A stretch of 64,000 nt of DNA from Sophora flavescens (Eukaryota; Streptophyta; Magnoliopsida; Fabales; Fabaceae), in NCBI GenBank assembly GCA_030762895.1, contig CM061065.1:72462200-72526199 (forward strand), given 5' to 3'. The notes below the pieces were generated by a model. That model was not told the DNA's origin and searched no databases. It saw only the letters and a list, made by a program, of their open reading frames with translations. Shown here in pieces: positions 1 to 11,789 of the stretch (position 1 is the stretch's first letter; each line of letters starts with the position of its first letter). The translations under genes and the position numbers were made by a program.

Positions 1-779
1 ATGGAGCAGTCATTCCCTAACGGGAATGGGGAATAGTATCATTCTTTGAATAAGCCTCCTAACGGGAATGGGGGTGTGTCTCAGTCACTGGATGAACACC
101 GTAATGGGAATGAGGGTGTGCCCCGATGCAAATGAGGGATGGTAACAGGATTAGGTGGTGGTCACGTTAGCATACAGGATTCGTTGCATGAGAGTAAGGG
201 TAGAGGATGATATCGTGAATTGAGGATGACTGCTATGTATATGTATTGGGTGTCTTTGACTATTATTTTATTATATGCTATGGATTCCTTTCCGTTTTTG
301 ATGATAGAACTGCTTCTTCTCCCCTATATTGTTGTATTTGGTATATTTATTATATGATCGTGCGAGAAGACCGTGTGGAGGAGCTTGACACTGAGGAGTT
401 GGATGGAACTCCTTATGAGCCAGAAACCGGAGGACGAGCTATGGACCCCGGTGATAGAGCTTAGGAAGTTATGGCCAGTGTGTCTTAATACGTTTTATAT
501 TTTCGGCTACTAGTTTGTTTAAATATGCACCTGCAAGGGATCCTACTGATGGGATACCCTAGACAGTGTTTTAAATACTTTGAGGCATAAATATATGGTG
601 TGTATGAATGTTATATATATATTTTGTTTTTCTTTAAATGTTCTTCCGCTTCATGCTTCTAATTTAAGTTTTAATTTTTACATGTTGTGGTAAATACGTT
701 TACCGTTGAGCGCGCGATTAAGTAATTAATTAATAAGGTTTTAATTTAATGGCAGAACAGGGCACGACGGGGTGTCTCA
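1..779 (-). mobile_element. Partial long LTR (same family as 1158-4487), minus orientation
   Basis: Read on the minus strand from 779, this begins TGAGACACCCCGTCGTGCCC, closely matching the plus-strand start of the solo LTR at 1158. It then follows that LTR, including the coding-like patch around 360-460 whose translation (EELDGTPYEPE) recurs inverted at 1450-1560. The rest of the element lies left of the window. Short repeats of the type CGGGAATGGGG occur at 15-115. The family is probably a Ty3/gypsy LTR, but no protein domain is present to prove it. The 246-464 reading frame is LTR sequence, not a gene. Confidence 0.6.
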
Positions 780-1029
780 GAAATAATGATAAAATCTGGA
801 ATTTCTCAATTCTGGGTCAAATTAGGGTTTCTGTCGGTACAAAATTATACTGTCATCGAAAACGCAAACCGGTTTCCGTTTGAGTTTTAAACCCAAAATT
901 TAACCATAACTTCCTTTGATACAGAAGGTCTCAACTATGATTTTTATTTATTCAAAATCATTTTCTAGATCCCCAGTAATAATATAAAATATAATTACCG
1001 GTCAAGACGCGAGAAAACAGGGTGTTACA
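780..1029 (+). mobile_element. 3' end of a second long LTR of the same family
   Basis: These 250 bases match the 3' end of the solo LTR at 4250-4487: GGGTCAAATTAGGGTTT, then GTCGGTA, GTTTCCGT and AAACCCAAAATTT, ending GGTGTTACA. The start of this LTR is missing because the minus-strand LTR at 1-779 lies directly against it. The simplest reading is that one LTR-family member inserted into another. It ends at 1029, where the LINE reading frame resumes. The left target-site duplication is outside the window. Confidence 0.6.
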
Positions 1030-1157
1030 CCAAGACAATTCATCCATCTATTTCTTAGCTTCCAAGGCATCAAGTCAATATTATAAAAAGCTTGGACCTC
1101 CAAAAAGGAATCACATTCTAGCCAAAACTTAGACCATCCCTTTTGATTGGCCATTTT
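1030..1157 (-). pseudogene. LINE ORF2 fragment, RNase H-like C-terminus
   Basis: Translated on the minus strand this gives GWSKFWLECDS and, further on, PWKLRNRWMNC, typical of the RNase H-like domain (RVT_3 type) at the C-terminus of plant L1-type LINEs. It directly continues the minus-strand fragment at 4962-4488: when the LTR at 1158-4487 and one copy of its duplicated target are removed, the frame is kept. It is the most distal visible piece of the LINE. The true stop codon and poly(A) tail are displaced to the left of the window by the insertion ending at 1029. Confidence 0.8.
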
Positions 1158-1849
1158 TGAGACACCCCGTTGTGCCCCAATGTTTTATTAGTTTAAAGCC
1201 TTCTTAATTCATTTCTTAGTCGAGCGCTTAACGTTAAAATACGTAAAAATTAAAACTTAAGTTAATTAAACATACAACTTCTTATAGTTTAACACATCAT
1301 AACATAAATATATCATACATACACACATATGTCTTATACAGTTAATACAAAACATGGTTGAGGGTATCCTCTCGGTAGGATCCCTCACAGGCATATACTT
1401 AAAAGAAAGTTATACATATGGGAAACACATAAAATACTTCCAAAAGACACACTTGCCATACTATCAATACTCTATCTCCATGGATCACAGCATGACCTCC
1501 AGCTTCCGGTTCATAGGGAGTTCCATCCAACTCTTCCACATTCAGTTCGTTCACTGGGTCTTCACGTGCGATCCCATAATAAAATAAAAGTACCACATAC
1601 AGAAAAATACAGGGGATAAGAAACAATTCTACCATCAAAAAGCGGAAAAGAGTCATAGTATATCATATAATAAATGTCACAGACAATCAACACCCATAAT
1701 TAGCAATCATCCTCAAATTATAATATTGTCCTCTACCCTCAACTTATGCCATCTAAATCCTTATGCTAACATAACTGTCTCTATTCTTGTAACATTCGTT
1801 ATTAGTCCATGGTAGTCCGATGCAAAGAACTCAGTATAGTACACTTCTA

Positions 1850-2050
1850 TCTTTTGGTAGGATAAGACTCGGCATAGTGCACTTCTATCTTTCGATAAGA
1901 TATGATCCGGTATTGTGCTCTTATATATTTTGATAAGATAGGATTCGGTATAGTGCTCTTCTATCTTTTGATAAGATAGGATTCGGTTTAGTGCTCTTCT
2001 ATCTTTTGATAGGTTATAACTCGATATAGTGCACTTCTAACTTTTGATAG
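1850..2050. repeat. 38-bp tandem repeats within the solo LTR
   Basis: About five imperfect copies of a 38-bp unit. The two best copies start at 1932 and 1970 (GATAAGATAGGATTCGG, then TATAGTGCTCTTCTATC). Outer copies are more diverged. They lie in the upstream part of the LTR, where enhancer-like repeats of plant LTRs often sit. Confidence 0.75.
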
Positions 2051-3581
2051 GGTAAATCAGATCAATGCGTCATGGACTGAAAAAGTATATACATCAAATC
2101 CTCTATATGAATCTCACTATATCGTTTCAATAACAACCTAGTGCCTCAAGCTCCCATCATAGCCTCAACTCGCATTCTAGGTCACACCTAATCCATTAAA
2201 TAATTTAATTAAGCTAGGCACCTCTAAGACACATTCAATTCATTCTCTCACCCAAACAAATATCTCCCGAACAACATATATCTTTGCTTAAAGTCCACTA
2301 AGCACAATATTAAACCGGGCAGATCATACATAACACATTAATCAACAGAATATTCAAACATCAAAATAATACGTCACATGCAGTGGAATAACTCAACCAT
2401 CATATCACAATCAATTAAATAAACATAAAGTCAGACATCATCAAATACTTAAAATAAAACTAATGTCGATAAACCTACAATCCCTGAATCCCCATTAGTT
2501 TCACATAAAAGGTTTCCAATGCGATTTTGATCTTGTCGATTACTCGACTCTAGTAGGGTTTAGGTCGCCCTACACAATTATCATATAATATACTACTTAT
2601 TGATTTTCGACGACAGAGTGATCCTTTCCCTCACCCGAGTTAGCACCGAAATCCCGAACTCGACATTCCTCGTTATCACACCACAATTTAGCAGTTTCTC
2701 CTTCAACCAAACAACATAACTATAATTAATCAAACAAATCCACTTTGACACATTAAATGCTAGGTTTCGACCAACTCATCGAAATAAGGCTAGGGTTATC
2801 TTCTTAATCCAATCTTTTAGATACTAAATCCTATAGTTTAAAATAACATAAGTTAAGTGCTAATAGTTTAAAATTATGAAACAAAGTCCTCTAACCTCTA
2901 GGGTTAGTGTTTCGGTCATATATAGTAAAATTGGCTAGAAATTGTTTTTGATTGCAAGCTCTTGGATTATCGCTCTAGGGATTTCAAGTAGCTTATTTCA
3001 AGTCATCATCCAAGTTAAAGTTGAATAAAACTCATCTAACTCCTTTAGTATAGGATTCGGCCAAGACATAAAAATAGGGTTAGAAGTTTCTTTTTCTTTA
3101 CATACTCTAAGATTTAAAACCTAGAAACCTTAGATAGCCTAGAACCATCATCATTTATGTAAAACTTTGAAGAAAACTCATCTTGCCCACTTATGACTAG
3201 ATTCGACCTTGTAGAGAAAAATAGGAAGGAAAATGATTTTGCTCACAAGCACTTAGATGATGATAACAGAAGACATAACAAGAACATAGAAATTAGTTTC
3301 ACATTTTTATGATTTTTCCTCAATTTTCTAGAATCATTTAAAGTTCTAGATCTAGAAATGGAAACTCATGAAATATGAAGAAGAAAGCTTAAGAATGGAA
3401 GGAGATGATCATGGATGATCCTATTACCTTAAAAGTGTGAAGAAGATGAAGAAATATAGCTGATCTTGGCAAGGTTTTCCTAAAGCACGAACTTGAGCTC
3501 TTGAATCAACAATGGAGTTTTTGAAGAAAAATGAAGAAGATGAATGAAGTGGGGTGGGGGGGAGGCCACGGTTTTTATGGG

Positions 3582-3590
3582 TATTTATAG
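3582..3590 (+). promoter_or_regulatory. Possible TATA box of the long LTR
   Basis: TATTTATAG follows a G-rich stretch (GGGGTGGGGGGGAGGCC at 3551-3567) and sits about 900 bp before the LTR end, a reasonable place for the U3/R boundary. There is only sequence resemblance to support it. Confidence 0.3.
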
Positions 3591-4487
3591 GCTAGAGCTT
3601 AGGCTTTGTTTGGTTTTTAGGTTAATGGGTTTTGTGATTATTTAATTAATATATATGATTAACTATTGTTAATAATTAACTTAACTAGGGTTACTTTTCT
3701 AACCATGATTCAAATTATGTGGTTCACATTGAATGAGAGATGTGGTTGTTTCTTGTCCACAAGAATTAGCCACGGTCACTTAACCATGGTTCAAAATTAA
3801 CAAAACTTCGGTTAGGTTAAGATTAAGGGCATTTTGGTAATTTTGCCTAAATTTATATTTAATGCTTCATAAATGCTTGGTGAGTCAAGATAGTGACTCA
3901 CCCCATGACTCAGCTCCTCCGGTGTCCGGTTTTGTCTCTGTACCTGTATTCTCGACTCCGTCGGTTTCCCGATTAGGGTTTTACGCCCGAATAAAAGCAT
4001 AATATTTCGTTTTTGGTTGAAAATTTTCAAACTAACCAAACCCATTGGAAATATGATTTAAATATAAACCATTTCGTTTACGATTCAAAATTAGGTTTTC
4101 TGATCATTAAAATCTTACTGTCAGTGAAAACACCATTGTTTTCCGTTCGAACTTTCACCAAAATTCGTCCGAATACACATAATATTTTATTTCTGATCAG
4201 AAATTTGGAAAATAGAATTCCTCACGGACAAAATATAAAAAATCTACGGATTTCAGTTTCGGGTCAAATTAGGGTTTTCTGTCGGTATAAAATTTTACTG
4301 TCAGTAAAAACGCAGATCGGTTTCCGTCTGAGCTTTAAACCCAAAATTTCACCGTAACCTTCTACCATAATATATAATAGGAAAATGATTTTATTTTATC
4401 CAAAATTATTTCCTAGGTCGCAAATAAAAATATAAATAAATATATCTTTACCGTTAATACAACGTATCCGAAAATCGGGTTGTTACA

Positions 4488-4962
4488 ATTTCAATTGATG
4501 ACATAGCTGCCAAAAGTTTAGCATAGAGAGACCAAGAAATCCCATAATAATCAACAAAACAACCAAGCACAACCCCACTTCGATCCCCAAAAATCCCACC
4601 ACCTGCAGCATGGCCAGGGGTACCCTTAGCAGCACCATCTGTGTTTGCTTTAATACAACTACAAGGTGGGGGAAGGCAGTTTTTTTGAATAACCCGAGGA
4701 GCTTTCCTAGGATGGCAAGTGATTCCAAAAGCTTTAAGAATTGAAAACTCTTCAGTGGAAGAGTTCATATGATGCTTTGACAGATTACCACACAAAGAGA
4801 CACTTGCAGAAATTGTTGCATAAACAGAATTGAGAGAGATTCTTTTACCTTCAAATCTGTTTTTGTTTCTACAAAACAAAATGGACCAAATCACATGTAT
4901 AATTCCAGCTAATGACACATCATGAACCTGCTTACTCCAATGACATTACAAAATATTGAAGA
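4488..4962 (-). pseudogene. LINE ORF2 fragment, RNase H-like domain
   Basis: The minus-strand translation contains IIHVIWSILFCRNKNRFEG followed by IKANTDGAAKG, AAGGGIFGD and SLYAKLLAAM. This is the RNase H-like domain of plant LINE polyproteins, in which NTDGA carries the first catalytic Asp and the Glu lies near the LLAAMSSIE region. It connects upstream to the zinc-binding region at 30390-30641 across element A: removing A and one GAAGA copy keeps the frame, apart from one stop codon at about 4943. Downstream it is cut by the solo LTR at 4487 and resumes at 1157. Confidence 0.85.
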
Positions 4963-5270
4963 TGAAATTATACAAAACAACACTAGAAGGGGGGTTGAAT
5001 AGTGTTTTCGAAAATCAAAGTTTAAGAAGCACAAAACAAAATCAGTGAGTGAAAGTGGATTTTTGGACAGACGCCTTTTACAACACACTGATTAGCAACT
5101 ATATAACACACCCGAGTTAGTTACTTAAAACAGTTAAACAAACTGAATAACAAAGTAAAAGATAGGGAGAAAGTATACTCAGGTTTATCCTGGTTCACCC
5201 ACAAACCTTGGGCTACATCTAGTCCTTGGATTAACCAAGTTTTAACACTATAACTGATCAAGGTTACAGA

Positions 5271-5420
5271 CGAGTATTATTTGCACACCTAGCCTCTCCA
5301 AGCTCAAACACAAGTATTGTTTGCACACCTAGCCTCTTCAGGCTCAAACACAAGTATTGTTTGCACACCTAGGCTCTTCAGGCTCAACAAGTATTCTTGA
5401 AACAAGCCTCTTCAGGCTCA
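5271..5420. repeat. 40-bp tandem repeats in Sirevirus-type LTR
   Basis: Three near-perfect 40-bp units (starting about 5271, 5311, 5351) plus a partial one, core TTGCACACCTAGCCTCTTCA then GGCTCAAACA. Fewer, more diverged copies occur at the matching place in the other LTRs (13550-13660, 34565-34635, 42058-42160), so copy number varies between LTRs of the family. Confidence 0.85.
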
Positions 5421-5711
5421 AAGAGTTTTGAGAGAGTTTTGAAGCACAACTTCAAAGTTACAAATCAATTCTACCAATACTCAAACACTGCATAGAGTGG
5501 ATATGAACTAGGAACTTGGTGAGTTGCAGATGAGTTCTTCTTCAAATGATATTCAGAGTGTGAAGAAGATATGTGAGTGATGAGAGCTTTCATCTATCGA
5601 TATAATAAGATGAGTACTGCTCTTTGATTAATATAGCTTTTCAGTTGATGAGTAATTTTTCTTGTTGCTTATCACTGTATCACATCACTTGCTGTTCAGT
5701 CTTCGACTTCT

Positions 5712-5721
5712 TCTATTTATA
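5712..5721 (-). promoter_or_regulatory. LTR TATA box (element A, 3' LTR)
   Basis: Minus-strand TATAAATAGA, a canonical plant TATA box. The same motif stands at the matching position in the 5' LTR of A (23671-23680, minus) and in both LTRs of F (34248-34257 and 41733-41742, plus). Its conservation in all four LTRs supports it as the promoter of the family. Confidence 0.7.
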
Positions 5722-6855
5722 CTTGATCTCAAAGATCCGTTGAGGTGCATTTGAGAGTCTTCAGCTTTGTTCTTCAGGAAATAACTGTTTTGACTTGATA
5801 ATAAATGCTTTGAAGAACGTTGGAGATTCCTTGTTGACATCTGAGTATAGAAGAAATTCTTTTCTGGCTTTGGGATGCGTTATTTCCTTATTTGTGAAAC
5901 ACTTAGAAAGGCTGATATAAAGTAGCTTTTCTTTTTCTAACATAAGAAATGCTTTTCTGTAGCTTTTCCCTTTTGTCTTTTCTCCTTTCTTTGATTTCGA
6001 TTGAAGATAAGAAATATATTAATAAACTTCTTTCAAGTTTAATTAAATATATTTCAAATGACTCTTAACATTGAATCAGAGTTTAAGTGATTCCTTCATA
6101 GAGAGCTTTTCTCCTTCGCACGTGCTTCAATATCATAGACATGACTTTTGCATTTCACATCTTCTAAGTTTGTGGATGTTTGAATATCTCTTGAATAAAA
6201 TACGTTAATCTGTCAGAAGACTGGTTCTGACCTTGGCAGAGGCTTAGACGCATACTGAGAGAGATAGACGCTTCATTGAAGTGAGACTTCATGATCTGTA
6301 ATCTTGATCCTTCTTCTTCTTTCATCTTACTTCAGAAGATAGTGTTTGCATTCTTTGAATACTTTGATCATTACTCTGACTGATGACTTCATGCTTCTTT
6401 GGTCTTCAGCATAGTCAATCAAATAAGAACGAATAACCTTTCATAAGAGCATTGCTTGACACTTTCTACTCTTTTATTTACTCATGATAGAGTAAGTCCT
6501 TTTCCTTTTCCTTTTAGTGAAGATGACAATCATTGATTGCTCTACTTTGATACTGCTTTGATATTGCTGCTTGATGTTCATCTTTAGACGTTGATAAGTC
6601 TGAAAGATGTTGATGTAGCGTTCAGTGAGTCAGACTTCAGATGCATGTATGCAACTATTTGATTCTTTCATAATATTTTTGTTGACTTGTCCTGCTATGA
6701 TAGAAGGCTTTGGCTACACAACTCAAGTAGATGATTAGTAACGTTCATATGGTTCAATGTAAAATCAATTACTTAATGTTTGAGTTCATCAAAACACACA
6801 AGGGCCACAGGAGTGAGTCGGACACTTGATGAGTTTGATGCTTTAAGACTTAACA

Positions 6856-7434
6856 TTCTCCCCTTTTTTGATGATGACAAACATTCCACAAGATTTTATA
6901 TTGAACAAACAATTAGAGACAAAAGATGATAAAATTTTATCATTAATAAATAAAAGCATTTTGTTTCCAAGAAAGTTTAGAGACTCCCCCTAAACTTATG
7001 CTATATTTAAAACAACGGGGCATTATCCTTACATACATTCTTGCTTTGTTCAAACTTATTTTCTTTTCCTTTAAGTTGCTATATTGCTTCATGTTATTTG
7101 CTAAGTTGCTTAATGTTATTTGCTAAGTTGTTTCATGTTGTTTCATGTTATTTCTCCCCTTTTTGGCATTATCAAAAAGGAAAGTACTTTGGTATTTTTG
7201 GGGAGGCATTTTGCTAGAAAACAGACAAGTAAAGGTTGATAAATAACACAACTATCTGTACCAACACATAGAGATAAGATATTAACTAACAATAAGAACG
7301 TAATGAGTCCATTCAAAGGCTCAATAAAACTTATCTAAACAAACCGAGTCCACAAAAACGGCTCAAACAAAGACAGATAATCAACACATAATATCATAAA
7401 TAGGGTGAATAAAAGATCATAATCGAAATAAAAA
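6856..7434 (-). other. 3' non-coding region of element A with several polypurine tracts
   Basis: Reading on the minus strand, the polypurine tract CAAAAAAGGGGAGAA (6856-6870) directly precedes the 3' LTR and would prime plus-strand DNA synthesis. Further G-rich purine tracts lie at about 6981-6996 (AGTTTAGGGGGAGTC) and 7151-7170 (CCAAAAAGGGGAGAAA). Repeated polypurine tracts upstream of the 3' LTR are a known hallmark of Sireviruses. Also here are short repeats of TTGCTTCATGTTATTTGCTAAG around 7075-7150. No gene is seen. Confidence 0.7.
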
Positions 7435-9886
7435 TTAGTTCATCTTTTCAAGAATTTTATGTAGAAGAGTCACGACTTTTTGCATTTATTGGTGTATTCC
7501 TTGCAGTTCTGCTCTGGCTACAGGATCACTGACCACTGCAGGATTACGCTCGCCTCTTGGTTCATGCTTTGATTTGCTTGTTGTTCTAGCTACGAGACTT
7601 CTTTCGGTAGGTGCACTGATTCTTCTTGGGTAGGGGTAGCTTCAACCATTTCTTCATCAGTAAACATTGCCTCATGGTAGTTATCATATCATGGCAGAAG
7701 TTTGATACATGCAAAAGGTTGAGTTTCATTTTCAGATAGACCAGACATAGTTTCAGAGAGAGATACCAAGCTTGTTTCAGTGACTTCAGCAGTCATAGCT
7801 TCCTCTACTACAGTTTCTTCATTTGGTTCAGAAGATGAAACCAACATAGTTCTTGTTTCTTGTTGCAGAGAAGTTAATCATTGATGGAGCAGGCACATAT
7901 ACATAACCAAGAGCATAGTCTTCATCATCAATATCAAATAAGCTTGGTCAAGATGTGATAACCAAATATGAAACAGTTTTCAATAGGAATAGAGATAGAA
8001 TTTCTTAACACGAGAAAAGTGTTAGAAATGGAGCATATGAATGATGGAGTTTTCCAAATTTAGATTCTTCAAACACAGGAGTTCTGCACCACAGACTCAA
8101 TCTATTAATCAAAGAATGGGTCACTATGGTATATAACAAATTGTCAGTTGACCTTTGAGAAGGGAGAGGCTTTCTTTCATTCTTATATACGATGGAATCT
8201 ACTAGCCAATTAATCAAAAATCTTGGCCCAACACAGCACAAAAAAAAGGTATTTTCGAAGAAACAGATACTAGGATCATGAACAATCAAAAAGAGATAGC
8301 TTTTGTACCAAGGATACAAAGGCAAAGGTTTTGGAGGTCCGACATACTTAAAATGTTGCAATGCAACAAAACCAATCCTTCCATTCATAGTCGGGGTCTT
8401 CCACTTCTGATATTCTGTTAGTCCAGATCCAGATGACTCTGCATCTTATTGACCCTTTTCGTCCTCTAGATACATAACCGCATCCCTTGGAGTGCAAATT
8501 CTCTTATCAATCTTTCTCTTGAGATCCTTTCTCTGAGTGTCATCAAGAATAAATCTTGGAATAGGGACATGAGTATCGTTTGCATTGAACTTTCTTGCTT
8601 TAACTGGTTTCTTCAAAACTTCAAGAGCTTGTAGGGCTTCTAAGGGGATTCCTTCAATGGTCTTGATAGGTTTGGGAGTGGTGTCCTGATGTAGCCTAAA
8701 CTTGGCACACCATCCAAACTTATATATGTTCAAGTTTTCTTCAAAATCTATCATCCTTATTTTCTTTTCTTCCTCAGTTTCTTCAACAAACTTTTCTTGT
8801 TGAGTTTCTTCTTGATCTTCTTCTTGTTCTTGTTCTTTTTCTGACAGCCTGGTCTCTTCATTTCTTGGTTCACAGATCTTGATTCATTTACTTAGTCTTC
8901 CTTCCTACTTGTCAATCCTTCCTCCTTTTCTTTTTCTAGTCAACCTTTTATTTTTATTGAAACAGTCAGACACACCAGCAACTAATTTAGATACAGATTT
9001 AGTTACTGAGATTGATGGTTCTCTAGACTTTGATTTCTTTATTTTTCTCTTCTTCCCACTCTTCCCAACCACAGACACTTCCTTCCTTCTTCTTTTCACA
9101 ATACAAGCTGTGTGCTTGTCATCATCTGAGTCTTCAGAGTCTCTTTGAGGGGCTTCTTCAACAATGGGGTTTTCAGCAATTATGAAATCATTTCTAGATT
9201 CAGTTTTCATTTCCAAATCTATAAGACGGTTCCCTTATTCCTTATCAGTCTTGTCAAAAGCATTGCATAAGGATAGCATGTCTTTTCACTAACTATCTTA
9301 AGCATATGATTGAAGATAAGATCATTTATATCTACTTTCCTAAACTGTAGAAGTTGATATAAAGCATACTTATCCGCTCTAGAAATGACATTTAAAGAAC
9401 CTTTCCAAGGAGTCACACACCTAGTTTAGAGAGGATGTAAAAACCTTGCCTTGGGTAGAAGATAACGAACGAACTTGATTTCCATGAGTCTGTCTCCGAA
9501 CAGAGTTAGGTTAACCTTTTACTTGTCTTCATAATCTTCCCAGTCATCTGACATTCCTATTCCTTCCCTGGGACAACCAGTTGCTTGAATAATATCACGA
9601 ATGTCAAACCAATGTCTCATGCATTCACGTTTCCGACAACACTGAAAAGGTGTGAATGCCTTGATGAGGCAAAGTTCTTCCAAAACTCTTTAACCATGTG
9701 CGGGTAGACATTTTCTCTAATTAAGAAAAAGTTCATCCAACCAGCAAACTCTAGTTCTGCAAAAACATCTAAGACAGCATCCTTGATCTCTTGGAACTCG
9801 ATTATGTGTTCTATAGCCAACTTCCTTGCTTTAGAGACATCCATATTAGGGATAGCAGAAGGGTTTGCTGATCTCCTTGAAGCCAT
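7435..9886 (-). pseudogene. Second ORF of element A (envelope-like / plant-transposon-protein type), degraded
   Basis: Start chosen at ATG 9884-9886 (MASRRSANPSAIPNM) because the homologous ORF in element F starts at the same place (37371); the end is TAA at 7435-7437, after KILEKMN. Landmarks: an N-terminal part with WMNFFLIRENVYPHMVKEFWKN at about residues 55-80, resembling the putative plant transposon protein domain seen in many retroelement ORFs; a basic, lysine-rich segment (KKRKIKKSKS) suggesting nuclear targeting; a middle conserved block (FILDDTQRKDLKRKIDKRI); and a C-terminal region with short hydrophobic runs (YKSYLFLIVH). Several stops and frameshifts break it. The function is unknown. 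Sireviruses often carry an envelope-like gene after pol, so this may be such a gene, here without pol. Confidence 0.7.
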
Positions 9887-10499
9887 TAGGGTAGAAGGTG
9901 AGGAGAGATTTAGGGCAGAGGAAAAGCGAAAGGTAGAAACTTTTGAGACAGGGAGAGAAGAGTCTGAAGGTGAACGATTTTGTGTGTAATGAAGAGGTTT
10001 ACGAAAAGTACTTCGCATTTATTACACTGACATGCAGAGAGAGAAACTAGTTGAAGGGAGTAAAATGTTTTCTCATTGACTTCCCACTTAATCATTCAGG
10101 AATTTTGAAATTAATATGTCTTTCTCAGTCTTTAAAGAGGGTCCACGTCATATCAGATGGGTTTTAAACTAACAGACGCATTAATCAAACATTCATACAT
10201 AAAGTTCTTAAAATAGGATTTCTTAAAACTTACTTGTAAGTGATTTGTCTCAAAAATCACTGACCTCGTGTATTGTCTTCCTTTTTCTCTGAGATGCTCT
10301 TACTCAAATTGGAGGCTTTAGGATATATACTCTTTTGTAATTGTGAGTAGTGAGAGTCCATTTTCCAATCTCTATTAAAGGAGTCTTCTTTTTTCTACTC
10401 AATAAATCTACAAAGAGGAATTATAAGGTGCTTTGGTACCCATACCTTTTTGGGTCCACTTTTTTTAGTTATTTTAGTCTATGAAGACTTGGCATTTCT
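9887..10499 (-). other. Non-coding spacer between gag and ORF2 of element A
   Basis: It corresponds to 36165-37370 of element F without the RPL36 retrocopy. In an autonomous Sirevirus the pol gene would lie between gag and the envelope-like gene, but nothing resembling protease, integrase, reverse transcriptase or RNase H is present on either strand. A longer frame that extends ORF2 upstream to 10018 is not supported by element F. Confidence 0.7.
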
Positions 10500-11789
10500 T
10501 TAGTGAAAGCACTTGGATGTGATATGTCCAGATTTACCACAAAAAGTACATGATATATTAAAAAAGGGTTTAAGAGGAATTTTCACATTATCTAAGAGTT
10601 TGTCGGATACTTTATCATGATTCTCTTCAATGTAACCAATACCAGTTTTGTCAAAACTAGACCTTTGGCTTCTGAGAAGTTTCATCAGGTTGTTCTTGCC
10701 ATTGACAAATCTAGCAAGATCATTAGTGAGCTCTTCAACCTTCTGTTAAAGTTTGACAACTTCTTCAGATGGTGGTGTTTCAGTAATGATCTCAACATTA
10801 AGTATTTCTGCCTTGAGATTTCTATTTTCTAAGATGAGTTCATTGACCTCAATATTATTCTGTTCATGCTCCTTAGTGAACTTCATATACTTTTTCTTAA
10901 GTCCTTTGAACTTATCAAGAATAATTTAGATTCATTGAGAAGTTCATGATAGGCATCTTTTAAATCCTCAAATTCAGAATTTACCTCATAATCTGAGTCA
11001 GTGTCTCCAAGTAGACATTTGAGCTCTTCATCTGATTCTTTGTCCAGATCTTCCCAAGTGATCAACTTTTTGAGAGGTGGCATTCTATCACCTGCTGTTC
11101 TGATTGCTACATTCTTAGCTCTTATTTCATTCTAGAATCTTCTCACCTTTCTAGTTGCTCCAGAAACTTCTTCATCTTCATCATCATTTTGAGAATATTG
11201 ATCTACTGGTGTATTTGAAGATGGAAGCTTGTCAACATTGTTAACTGATCTTTCTTCAGATGTTTCTTTGACAACAACATCTTCATTGTATAGTTCTTCA
11301 AGTCTGATCCAGATATCTTTGGTTGTTTCACAGCTATTGACTTTATCATATTCAGACCTGCTAAGAGAACATACAAGAAGATATTTTACTTTGGAATTAA
11401 GTTGAACCATATTTTTGTGCTCTGATGTCCATCTGCTTCTTGGAATAACATTTCCACTTTCCATCAGTTGGACTGTATGGACCTTGAGATATGATTTCCC
11501 AAAGATCTAGATCAGTAGATGATAAGCCTCTGGCTTATCTAGTTTTATGACTAGATGAACTAGGGTTTATGTGCTAATTTATTCGAGTTCACTCTCGTTT
11601 TCGCCCAAATTTGCCTTGTTTTGTTCCTAAGTTGGACTTTGACTCGTTTTGCGTCTTTTGTGTAGTTTTTAGGTTATTTTGAATAGAGTTACGCTTGTGG
11701 GTGCTTTTGTTGTTTCAGATTAAATAAGTGAAGCTCCGGGAGTCAAGGAAAGTCGAAAAGCAGTGGAAATTGCAAGTCTGGAGACACTC

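Larger units (their letters stand above)
1158..4487 (+). mobile_element. Solo LTR (~3.33 kb), probably Ty3/gypsy, inside the LINE
   Basis: It begins TGAGACACCCCG and ends GGGTTGTTACA, a TG...CA structure. It is flanked by ATTTT (1153-1157) and ATTTC (4488-4492), a 5-bp target-site duplication with one change. Both flanks belong to the same LINE RNase H gene. No gag, pol, primer-binding site or second LTR is visible, so it is read as a solo LTR left by LTR-LTR recombination. Internal diverged repeats of a module with TTACTGTCAGTRAAAAC and TTTCCGT occur near 4080-4160 and 4260-4350. Reading frames inside it (for example 1399-1656 minus and 4013-4357 plus) are not genes. Confidence 0.75.
4963..6855 (-). 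repeat. 3' LTR of element A
   Basis: Bounded by TGAAATTATAC at 4963 and GACTTAACA ending 6855 (minus: TGTTAAGTC...), next to the polypurine tract. It aligns with the interrupted 5' LTR at 13243-30389 and with both LTRs of element F. It is 1.89 kb. Several minus-strand reading frames such as 5761-5943 are LTR sequence shared with 34 kb and 41.5 kb and are not genes. Confidence 0.9.

Noticed and set aside
1399..1656. Minus-strand 85-residue frame with EELDGTPYEPE, also at 246-464
   Set aside because: Present in both LTR copies in fixed LTR position, inside U3; short, no start context or known domain, so treated as LTR sequence.
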